This document shows, in pieces, positions 55,096 through 64,000 of a stretch of DNA of 64,000 nt. Source of the DNA: Ramazzottius varieornatus. Its lineage: Eukaryota > Tardigrada > Eutardigrada > Parachela > Ramazzottiidae. How positions within the stretch are numbered: the first letter of the stretch is position 1; the number at the start of each line of letters is the position of its first letter. Location of the stretch: the NCBI GenBank assembly GCA_001949185.1, contig BDGG01000010.1, positions 815,773 to 879,772 of the forward strand, written 5' to 3'. Below the pieces are notes generated by a model. That model did no database searches. It was not told the origin of the DNA and saw only the letters and a list, made by a program, of their open reading frames with translations. The translations under genes were made by a program, and so were the position numbers.

Positions 55096-56024
55096 CTTTG
55101 GTCGTGGTGGAGATCCAGCTGTTTGACAAAGAAACAGCTGTCGACAGTCGATGTGGATGACAGAAGGAGCGTAGCCGATCTAGCCGATAACTTCAAACGT
55201 CCTGGAGCCGGATGATCTCTACAGAGGAGCACAAAGAGCCCAGATTTTTCGCCGATCGAAGAAGCGGAAGACGGGAAGAATCAAAGAGAATCCGGATCCT
55301 ATCTGCGCCGGGAGCGGAAATGCGAGCCTGTGCCGTTGATTGTTGATCAAGAAAATCTCGAATGGGAAAGGCAAGTGACCTCTTGCTTCCCCGGGTGTAC
55401 GGCTTGAAGCCCCCTAGGGTGAAAGGGCAAATTATGCCCAAGCTTTACGCATCCCGTTTTTGCCTTTTGTTTCCCGCCGTTCCAGAGCGTCAGCACGGAG
55501 CAAGTGAGCAACCATCATTTGAATCCATTCGCGTACAAGCTGGAACGTTTTTGTTTTCTGGAGACAAAGAGGTTTTTCGGGAGCCAGTTCCCTACTCTTG
55601 TATTCGCAGGTCTTGTGGCATGACGACATTGGATGGCCATCTCATCCGCTTTACGAAGGAGAGGATATCGGATCAATCTCATTGTCTCGAGACAAGATCC
55701 CGTGAACTCGAACATTGCTGCGAACTATACGCAAGATTGAGTTCTTATAAGATGATGATGCTGGCTTTCTCTGCGATGGATTCCTGAGTGGATAACAGTG
55801 GATGAACGAGGTGAGGTTCGGGTGCGGATATATTTTTCCCAGTATTACTTGCTTGAACTTCTTATCATTGAATTTTGGCGTCATGAATCTTGTGTTGATT
55901 CCAGATTCATTTTCATTCCCTCAAGCACGACGAGACGAAGAGGCTGATTCGTTGGATGTTGTCGGAGTAGGATCTGCCGAGAAAAGAAGATCCTTTTAGT
56001 AAGGTTAAGTTCTATCGAGTTCTC
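55096..56024. other. Head-to-head gap between CCT8 and Cramped
   Basis: Probably contains both promoters. A plus-strand frame at 55362-55787 (141 codons, MGKASDLLLPRVYG) has mixed composition and no recognisable domain, so I do not call it. No TATA box stands out for either gene. Confidence 0.45.
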
Positions 56025-59000
56025 ATGGCCAGCTGGAAAACTCCCCCGTTCATCAGCGATGTACACCATGACCAACGTTCCTCCACCCCGAAAAGTTCCC
56101 ATGGTGTACCGTACGAGCATCTATTTGCGGCCAACGAGTCGGACATATTGGAGAACGGTTCGCCAGCCTCACTTTCCGATCCTCAGCAGCCACCCAAGCC
56201 TAGCGTCAAGCGGAAACGTAAGCATAGCTTCTTTCGATGAAGCGTGAAATTCTCGTTAGTGTTCAATCTTATTCTTCCAGTTGACTTCGACGAGAACTCG
56301 TCGTTTCGTCGGAAGGCCAGACAACTAGAGAATCGGATGGCCGGACCATCAATGACAGTCGATGAAGGTTTTCCTCGAGGACCCTGTGATGTGCTACAGC
56401 CTCTCCTAACGGATATGGTCGTCCTGGACGATCCTGCTCCTGTCCCTGAAGATCAGGATGCTGCTCCGTGGACCAGCGCACACAAGAGAGCTTTCTACGA
56501 GGCCGTTCAGGAGGTTAAATCCTGAGCGACTGTTCCGTAAAGTTCAGTTAGAACAGCCTGGGACTGTAACGCTTCTTTTTGTGTAGTGCGGTTTGGATTT
56601 CCCGACTATTGTGGAGTGCATGAAGAGACGTCTGCAAAAGAGTCTAGGAAAGTATGCGCGCGGGAAAAGCTTACAAGCGGTTCAGAAATATTTCTTGGGT
56701 GTCATTAAAGAAGTCACCGATATTCGTAAGTGCGGCACTGTTTACATCATTTTGGTTCCACCAGTGTGTTCTTCGGATGACTATAGCTGGACGCTTTACA
56801 GTGGAGACAAAGGACTCGAGCGAGGCCTTTCTTACTTACGCTGTGGTTAATTTTGGTGCATGGATCGACATGGTTCCAGGTAACGAGATTACGAGAAACT
56901 GGGGATGCTCTCGCGACACCTACAGTCCGTATATACGATGACTGCCTACTATATATTATTTTCTTTTGCAGGACCAAGAAATAAGGATCGTGATATCTAT
57001 TTTGGAGCGTTGTTCCGATCAGGGTGAGGCTATAAGAGCATCGTTTCAATTACTGCATTCTATAATGTCGTTCTTTCTGGGTTTTTTTGTAGCTCTGCCA
57101 ATTTCACCGACACGCCGCCGAAGGAACGAAGCGCTGGGTTCATTTCCTTGGAGGCATCCAGGAAGTAAGCAATTAGTAATATCGACATACGATATCGTTT
57201 GCAGTTGGGGTTGTTATTTCCGTTACTAATGTGAGACCTGTTCGTCAGGTATTACATACGCACACCGTCCTGCCCCGCTCTGAACAGACTTCATCTGTCC
57301 GAAGGTAAGCGCCTAGCGATTTCCAACCCACAACATAACCTGCGTTTTGTAAAAAGGCGATTTTTACTGTTGCTTTATGCAGACTTTGCTCGGCTTCCGT
57401 CGGTCGTCCAAGTCAGGCTTCGCCCACGTTCGGCTGTCAGCTGGTTCAATGTTCAACGCAGTGGTCGATCGCCCCTTCTGTCCATTGCCCTGCCTCAGTC
57501 CTCCACCATGAAGTTCCTCGCGGACCTCCTCCAGCGTCACTGGTGGATCGAACGAACCGAAAGACGGTACCTCAACTCTGAAATTCCTGAATTCACGGTC
57601 CGCCCCGTGCTCCCACTTGACGGCCTTCACTGGCCCACAGCCATGCCCGATTTTGGCCTGTTCCTGAATATGAAACCCCAGCCCTGTTGGTCAACTTTTG
57701 ACAGGTACGTACGATAAGTTACAAGGTCCGCCGCTCATCTTCATGCATGTCTCATACACCTGCATACGTTCGGCTCTGTTGGTGTCTCGCGTATACGTGT
57801 ATGCAGGTGTGCGCGAGACGCGAGTTATGACCTCAGTTTGTTTGCCGACGCATCGAGTCGCGTTAGAACGACAATTAGTCGGCTGGTGCAGGTACCGTAT
57901 GGTAGCCATAACGATATGTTTCTTCGGCAGGTATGCCAAGATGTATCCGTATCACGAGGCGCTGCGGAGACCGCTGAAGAACCCAGTCAAAGAGGTTCTG
58001 TGTCCCGACACGTTCGACCGTGAAAACCTGTACTACTGTGACGACGCGATGCAAGAAGAACCAGAGCAGAGTGATGAGGATGACTTGGATTCTACGGTTG
58101 TGGAGAAGACGAACAATAACGGCTACAATCCGAGAGTATTGTACAAAGAGTACTTCGATGAAAGGGGGAATGTGGTGTGGAGCTCGGCCAAGCACGGTTA
58201 CGTCTCTATTGCCGAAATCTACCTTATCGTAAGTTTTCTATACACGGCCTGCTTTAAAGGCGGGCAGGGACAAAAATGTGGTAGCGGAGCGAAAGCGGCG
58301 TTGCTCCGATTGATTTAACTAATTGGTCGACTTCAGTTGGCCCGTGCCGCGTTCGCTCCGCTGCCCATATTTTTATCCATGCCCACATTTAGAGCAAGCG
58401 CGTGTACTTGTTTCGTGAAATTTTATTCAAGATCGTTGAGTAAAGATAGACTTATAGTTTAGAAAAACAATATTGTTAACCTATCACGCAAGCCAGTTTC
58501 TCTGCTTTTTGTAGTTCCCTTAACTCGGGTAGGCTCATCGTGGCAGGTTTCCGGTAACTTTCTACCAATATTTTACGGGTATTTTCAAATTGAAGTTAAA
58601 CTCCGCAACAATTTGTTTTCCTATTTTAGGCTGGTCGTGACAGCATACTGCTCCTTGATTACGACTGGATCATCCCCGAAGAAGAAACCTACACAGTCCC
58701 GACTAACCTCTTTGACCGCGAAGACTTCAGTGAGAAGTTTCACCGACTACTTCAGATCAAGCCTCCGCCCGCCTCGGAAGTCAGCCGAACACAGGCTCGA
58801 GAGCACGTCGACACTTTCAAAAACTCTCCACGTAAGGTCGCGGTTCAACAAGTCGCTCAGTATACTCCTCAGAAGCAACTCCGCCGTTCCCCTCAAAAGT
58901 CCGTCTCGTTTGGTGGAGAAGTTCATCAGCCTCACTTCGACATGATCAGTCCGTCGCCGACATTTGCACAACCTTCCGAAGTTCCTGCGATCAGTAGCGA

Positions 59001-60596
59001 AGTAACTCTAGAGACTACCGTTACTCACCAAGAAGTGGCGATGAGCCATGAGAGCACCGAGGTGTTATACCAGTACATCAAGACGCACTTATCGACCAGC
59101 GCTTTGACACCATCGGCCAGTTCGCCAGTACCGACAATGGCGTTGGACGGACAAAACAACAACCAAAATTCTCCACAGTGCATGTTTGGTCAGGTATGAT
59201 CTTTTTCTCTATCGACTTAATCATATAAATTGTCTCTGCCTCGATTAAGTAGACTGTGATATATTTGTAGAACGAGCTTGGAGAATTGGTGTATCTCGTC
59301 CCAGTGATGGCAGTCGATCCAGCCGCTGCTGCGGCTCAGGTAAGCAAACCAAACACACAGTTTGAAAGTTAACTTTTCTGCTTTCTTTGTAACGATCTTC
59401 GTTCTAGTCATTCTTGAACGAGTTCATTGTTGTGAACCAAGGACAAGCGGCATCGCAAGCGCAAAATACAACCTACCCAACCAGTACTTCCGCAGTTCAA
59501 CCACCGCGAAACGCTCGTAAGAAGGCTGACGTTCCAAAGCCAGCAAAGGCAAGTCCGCCGTAACCCTCCATACTGCGTAGCTTTACGAGGGAATTTTGCC
59601 AACGCTCCAGTCTTATTTCACAAGCTGAAACGATAGAAAGGTAGAAGTGAGTTTTCTCTATCGTCTGGGATAGACTAGGCTGGCAAAAAAAATTCTGGAA
59701 GACACAGCAGGAAGCGGAATTGACGTCAGAATCTGGGCGGAACGTGGGCATCAGCGCAGTTCACTGTGGCATCAGTCAAGTGCTTTGATTGTCTGCTGGG
59801 TGATTCGCTATTTGATTGATCTGTAACATTATAATATGGGAAAAAGAGTAGCTGATCACTACAGTTTTGACTGTTTTGTCAACCTTCGTCCTCTGTTCTC
59901 GTCTGCTCTCCTCCAGTTATCGCAGACATGGATTCTGGTGTGAACCTTAACAATAAGCCTACCGCACCTTTGAAAAGTGCATTCAGCAGCTTGTCATGGT
60001 CACTTGGAAAGTCGTTTGGTTGAAAATCCTGCTCATAGTCCATCCACAAAAGCTTTAGGATGTTGAAGGGGTTGACAGAATTCATGTCTGCGATAACTGG
60101 AGGAGAGCAGACGAGAACAGAGGACGAAGTTTGACAAAACAGTCAAAGCTGTAGTGATCAGCTACTCTTTTTCCCATATTATAATGTTACAGATCAATCA
60201 AATAGCGAATCAACCAGCAGACAATCAAAGCACTTGAGTGATGCCGATGTCAACTTTGCTGGTGCCCATGTTCCGCCCAGATTCTGACGTCACTTCCGCT
60301 TCCTGCTGTGTCTTCCAGGATTTTTTTCTGCCAGCCTGGTCTAGCCCAGGCGATAGAGAAAACTCTCCTCTACCTCTCTGCCGTTTTAGTTTTTGAAACA
60401 AGACTGGAGCGTTGGCAAATCCCCTCATTAGTCCTCGATTGAAAAGGCGAATCCTAAGCGAGTAACTGAGCATTTATATTTTCAGCAGCCCGCAAGTCGT
60501 TCAGGACGACCACGTAACGCTGACACCTCGAATTGTCGCATCACCCCTAGCGGTACATCGGTACTGAAGACGATCCTTCCCAAGTCGCAACGATAA
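56025..60596 (+). CDS. Cramped-like chromatin protein (CRAMP1 family, SANT/Myb domain)
   Basis: Cramped proteins are SANT-domain chromatin factors linked to histone H1 and Polycomb-type regulation. Exons: 56025-56217, 56281-56513, 56587-56725, 56972-57023, 57093-57164, 57249-57304, 57383-57704, 57931-58228, 58630-59193, 59271-59339, 59408-59548 and 60486-60596. They give 749 aa with all phases consistent. The basic N-terminus carries KRKRK-like residues. The SANT domain is AAPWTSAHKRAFYEAVQE|CGLDFPTIVECM, then QAVQKYFLGVIKEV. YYIRTPSCPALNRLHL and VQVRLRPRSAVSWFNVQRSG match the CRAMP1 RVKTPMCTALRKINQL and VELRP-W-V segments. The C-terminal half is Ser/Pro-rich with a basic end (RSGRPRN). The last intron starts with GC (AAAG|GCAAGT) and carries an 840 bp fold-back element. 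Confidence 0.85.
57744..57815. repeat. CACCTGCATAC inverted repeat in Cramped intron 7
   Basis: ATACACCTGCATACG and CGTGTATGCAGGTGTG are complementary arms about 25 nt apart; the motif is shared with the CCT8 intron element at 53710-53825. Confidence 0.6.
59587..60426. mobile_element. Fold-back element with about 355 bp terminal inverted repeats
   Basis: The left arm starts GAGGGAATTTTGCCAACGCT at 59587. The right arm ends AGCGTTGGCAAATCCCCTC at 60426, and the complement can be followed continuously for about 355 bp with a low percentage of mismatches. Shared landmarks include GGAAGACACAGCAGGAAGCG, TCAAGTGCTTTGATTGTCTG and ATTATAATATGGGAAAAAGA. The unique centre is about 59943-60069. A 68-codon minus frame across the centre (59879-60085, MNSVNPFNILKLLWMDYEQD) may be a remnant of an internal gene. 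I cannot see a clear target duplication. It fills almost the whole last Cramped intron. Confidence 0.85.
59879..60085 (-). CDS. Short open frame in the centre of the fold-back element
   Basis: 68 codons, MNSVNPFNILKLLWMDYEQD then FPSDHDKLLNALFKGAVG. It includes the element's unique spacer and part of the left arm. It is unrecognised and may be a decayed transposon gene or chance. Confidence 0.25.
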   Translation of the reverse strand: MNSVNPFNILKLLWMDYEQDFQPNDFPSDHDKLLNALFKGAVGLLLRFTPESMSAITGGEQTRTEDEG

Positions 60597-61012
60597 GGAA
60601 TATTTCCAGTAATATTAGATTCACGTTCTTTTTTATTTCCGTTTGCAGCTATGTGCTCCAAGTCTTTTTATGTATATTATCAGTGTAAACGAAGAAAACG
60701 GTACATTCTGTTTTTGCATGTCACCTTCTTGTGTAATATTCTTCTTTTTGTTTTTATCCTGGTTTTCTAGAGGTGACAGATGTGTTTCGGTGGCGTTTCT
60801 AATTTTCTGTACTAATTTCCCACCTCAGCAGCTCATATTTTATTGCGCGGACTTCACTATCCACCTAAATCAGAAATAGCATCGAAAAACAACCAAATTA
60901 GCCCACTTTAGTACATCAACAGCCAATTTTCTACAGTAAAACAACAACGAGATACTCCATAAAACAATATCCTGCCAAAGAAGTAGAAAAGAGATTCAAG
61001 AAAACGAACAGC

Positions 61013-62647
61013 TCATTTTTTCTTTGTGTATTCCGTGTACTTTTTACACGAACCGAACACCTTGTCGACAGGGTACCGTGTAGCATTAATCTGCATCTTC
61101 TTCTCGATAGCTTTGGGAAGGTTCACCTTACAGACATCCGCTAAGCGGATCAGGTAAATGGCAACGTCGGCCAGCTCTTGTTCCAGAGCACTCTTGTCTT
61201 TCCTGTCCCAGTCCGCAAGACCAGCTTCAACCTCACCTTTCCACTGGAAAAGCTCGGCGACTTCACCGACCTCACCTACCATCGCCATCACCAAATTCCT
61301 CGGCTACAACATCACGAATATTTTTAAACTATTTCGATCAAAATTCGCAGAGCAGCTCCGATACTGGACCGATAGAACAGAGCACGGAGTTTCTGGTAGC
61401 TCGCCAAACTAACTTCGCTCGACAAAGTGTTTTCCCAAGTAGCGTAAGTTTCCAGTGTTATTGGCGGAAGGCTTGCGCTATTCGGAGGAAAACGATCCTG
61501 CCAAGTATATCCGAACTTACTGTATGAAATTTCTGCCAGTCGCGGGCTTCGACGAACTTCTGCTGCATCAGCCTTCTGTAAGGAAACATACCGAGTAACC
61601 GAAGTTAGAGCGAAAAAAGGAAATCGATGTTGGCTGGACTCACATTCGTTCCAAGGTTGGGGCAGCAGCGAAGCAGAATGCCGGTTTCTCTTTCTTGCCT
61701 CCATCGTCCTTCGGTTTCCCTGGAGTCGCCGGTCTCTGCTTCTTGCACGTGAACGGCTGCGGGATCTTCCCGTCACTCCAGTAGTACATCACGACAGCGA
61801 AGTTTGCCGCTACTTCTCGACTAGCGACGTTTGGTACGAAGTACGCCACGATCCTCTTAAAGCCGGCCGCCGTGTCACTTCGGTAGTAGATGCGAATGAA
61901 AGGTCTGCTCTCTGTCAGGTCCATATTCCATACTTGACCATTGCCCGTCCTCGACTGCTTCCACCCACCGTTCCCGTCATCCCGTAGGAAGTCTACTGCA
62001 TCAGCTTTCTGAGCGTCACTCAACCTCACCACAGCCGAAGCTGTACCTTGGAACTGGTTCGGCATGGTGTCGTTCGCGTACTGGTCTAAGACTTCCTCAT
62101 CGGACAGCTTCTTCAGAATGGATTCCATCGAATCTTCCGTCCGGAAGTATTTGTAATCGTTGCTGCAAAACGAACAAACGTTAAAATCGATCCTTGAGAA
62201 TGACTGGACGAGTTTACCTGTCGTAGTAGATGTTGCCGAGAACGGGGTCTTCCGTCATAAGGACTTTGGCGATGCCGTTGTTTCCGTCATGGTAGAGGAT
62301 CGTTGGCAAAGAGAACTTTTTGGTCGAGCCATCAATCAACTCTTCTTGCGTATGTTCGCCAATCTCGTCCATGTCATCTACCTTCCGTTTGTGTCCACCG
62401 TGCATGGAAAGACCATTGTCGTCTTCCCCTTCCGTCATGAGTCCCTGATCCTCTTCGGCACTGTGAAATTCAAGTTTTGAGCGGCTGACAACGGACCAAG
62501 TAGGAGGAAGGCTAAAGAAGCAAGATTGTGTAGGAGTAAGAAATCTTACGGGGTTTCCGTTTCAGCAGATATCTCGCTTTCGGCGATGTGCTCGTCCTGC
62601 ATCGAGTCCGCTTCGTTCATACGATCCAGCTCCACAGAATCCATCAT
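61013..62647 (-). CDS. dCTP pyrophosphatase (DCTPP1-like, MazG fold) with a long novel N-terminal region
   Basis: Exons 62550-62647, 62218-62460, 61644-62162, 61521-61575 and 61013-61303 give 401 aa in phase. The C-terminal 120 residues match DCTPP1, an all-alpha NTP pyrophosphatase that clears dCTP and modified analogues. The matches are FAAAPTLERIRLMQQKF, ARDWQKFHTPRNL, MVGEVGEVAELFQW (metal-binding EVGExxE), and LEQELADVAIYLIRLADVC with ExxD, then RYPVDK. Human DCTPP1 is 170 aa. The extra 280 residues here comprise an acidic start, two similar-looking blocks (YHDGNNGIAKVLMTEDPVLG; DDGNGGWKQSRTGNGQVW) and IRIYYRSDTAAGFKRIVAYF. I do not recognise them. The fusion lies within one open exon, with no Met between the two parts. 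Intron 4 carries a hairpin repeat. Confidence 0.85.
61398..61500. repeat. Short hairpin element in dCTPase intron 4
   Basis: AGCTCGCCAAACTAACTTCG, GTTTTCCCAAGTAGCGTAAG, then GGCTTGCGCTATTCGGAGGA and AAACGATC form diverged complementary arms. Confidence 0.58.
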
Positions 62648-63103
62648 CTTCAGTTCGCTTGCGGATGAGGAGCAATTCTGCAGGGGAATTTTGCTGGACT
62701 AAGGACAGTTTTTGATAGATTCCTACTGCAGCATCAAAAACTAGAGTCCTACTTGCACATGCCATGAAATGGAACGGTAGCGAACGATTTGATGGGAACG
62801 TTCAACGTCCTACCCCTCTGTCGCGTGTTGCGGAATAACATCGGAATGAACCACGTGGTCCGTATCATGGTTCGATCGGTTCAAACTATTTACAATATTG
62901 TCAATCAACGAGCATTGGAAATCAACTTGTCCAGATATTTGTGGTTCGTTGATTTTCTGGAAGAAGTCCTGTGACTCCTGTTGCCATTAGCTGTTGCCTC
63001 GTGTTGTTCTTTTTGAAAATTCATGTAGTCTTTCAGATGTTAAGTACGAAAAGAGGTACTCGTACTCCTAAGCCATTTCTGGATTCACCGAAGCGCGGTC
63101 AGG
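62648..63103. promoter_or_regulatory. Head-to-head gap of dCTPase and Nup58-like genes
   Basis: Only 456 bp separate the two start codons, so a shared or bidirectional promoter is likely. Open frames inside it (for example 62789-62974, +) look incidental. No clear TATA box. Confidence 0.5.
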
Positions 63104-64000
63104 ATGTCGTTTAGCTTCGGAGCGACGGCGTTTGGCAGTCAACCCGCAACACAAACAGCTCTGCCTGCTTTCGGCTCATCTTTTGGAGGCTTCGGACAAC
63201 CAGCCGGAACAAGCCTTTTTGGTGGCCTGTCAAATACATCAATTGGGACTAAACCGTCAACGGGAAGTACAGGCTTCGGCGGTTTCTCTATGACTGCAGC
63301 CACCACTGCGCCGAGCTTCAACTTTCCCTCCACTACCACAACAAACGCTGCTCCGTCCAGCCAGCCCTCTGTCTTTGGAATAAGTACGACAACTCCGTCA
63401 AGCACCTATCACTTTCCCACGAAACCGTCGGAGCAACCGGGAACATCGTCTTCGGGCAGCAATGCTCAACAAACCGTTACTCCCGCGAAAGCGTACGTAT
63501 CTCATCAGCAGGCTCATGACGTCATGCTTCATACGTCATGCTTCATACGTCATGCTTCATACGTCATGCTTCATACGTCATGAGCCAGCTGATGAGAAAG
63601 CACTGTTCAACGCGCAGCTTAATCGGAATGTTTATGTCATGCGTGACCCAATCGGATAAACGGATTTGTTCCCGTATTTTCCGTTCTGCTGACAGTTTAT
63701 GTGCTTTTCTTTACAGTGGATCGACCGGATCGCGACCGAAAGACCAGATTATCCCGGAGCAGTTGGGTTCGGACATTTTTGATTTGGAGAAGCAGATTAA
63801 GAAATATCAGAAGATCCAAGAGGACGCATCCGAGTACTCTTTAGCTGACGCTGTGGCATGGAGTTCACAGATGGACGGCTTTGACGTGTCGGCGACGAAA
63901 GTCCGAAATCAGTTATCAGAAACATTCAATGTGATAGATCTCTTACGTCGGAATACGGCCAGACTTCGGTCGCATAACCTCTTGTTCAACCGGCTGGCCA
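63104..64000 (+). CDS. FG nucleoporin, Nup58/Nup45-like, 3' truncated by window
   Basis: This belongs to the central channel of the nuclear pore (the Nup62-Nup54-Nup58 complex). Exon 1 is 63104-63492 and exon 2 starts at 63717, joined in phase 2 (GC|T) and running off the window. Exon 1 encodes a Gly/Ser/Thr-rich region with many FG dipeptides (FGAT, FGSQ, FGSS, FGGFG, LFGG). Exon 2 begins a helical region: GSDIFDLEKQIKKYQKIQED resembles the Nup58 GEDLEKQVKKYKVIQEE segment, leading to RRNTARLRSHNLLFN. Nup54 and Nup62 have different coiled-coil starts, so Nup58 is preferred. Confidence 0.75.
63516..63582. repeat. 14-bp tandem repeat (CATACGTCATGCTT) in Nup58-like intron 1
   Basis: Just over four near-perfect units, each with ACGTCA, preceded by CATGACGTCATG, a full CRE palindrome (TGACGTCA). 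It begins 24 nt after the splice donor. Confidence 0.85.

Noticed and set aside
55362-55787. 141-codon frame between CCT8 and Cramped
   Set aside because: No recognisable domain and the opposite strand is also open; kept only as part of the gap description.

Overview
The window is nuclear DNA from an animal. Genes are split by GT-AG introns, most of them about 55-90 nt with a few of several kb. The proteins are metazoan (SIX1/2 homeobox, OATP transporter with Kazal loop, two-pore K+ channel, coronin, SUN, VPS13B, CCT8, Cramped, Nup58-like), and there is a nuclear tRNA-Arg. Density is about one gene per 4 kb and base composition is mixed rather than AT-rich. An AKH/RPCH-type prohormone candidate points to a protostome, probably an ecdysozoan. 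A compact genome such as a tardigrade's is my best guess, held with low confidence.

Layout: 47-2060 (+) 3' end of a VPS13B gene; 2380-2450 (-) tRNA-Arg(TCG); 2587-4696 (-) BTB/BACK protein; 4697-8648 no convincing gene; 8649-17653 (+) K2P channel with a 5.9 kb intron; 18120-21652 (-) OATP; 22221-22755 (-) AKH/RPCH-like prohormone; 25048-30925 (+) coronin; 33534-35132 (-) SIX1/2; 35133-40250 gene-poor; 40251-42336 (+) SUN-domain protein; 43659-46071 (+) UNC93-like; 47109-48038 and 49637-50611 (-) tandem pair of transposase-derived DNA-binding genes; 52489-55095 (-) CCT8; 56025-60596 (+) Cramped; 61013-62647 (-) dCTP pyrophosphatase with a long N-terminal extension; 63104-end (+) Nup58-like nucleoporin. 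For most genes I rebuilt every exon by hand, checking phase at each junction. Total coding lengths come out as whole codons and match the known families.

The genes are mostly unrelated housekeeping and developmental loci, not an operon or pathway. Two pairs are head to head over short gaps: CCT8/Cramped (about 0.9 kb) and dCTPase/Nup58 (about 0.45 kb).

The most unusual material is non-coding. There is a dispersed family of short hairpin (inverted-repeat) elements, mostly in introns. There are two copies of a roughly 210 bp MITE with ATTATGGGAC-type ends; the first bases of one are exactly the splice donor of a SUN-gene intron. An 840 bp fold-back element fills the last Cramped intron beside a GC splice donor. 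Other points to check are the two nearly identical Psq/Tc5-type domesticated transposase genes, the unusual processing region of the AKH-like precursor, and the dCTPase fusion.
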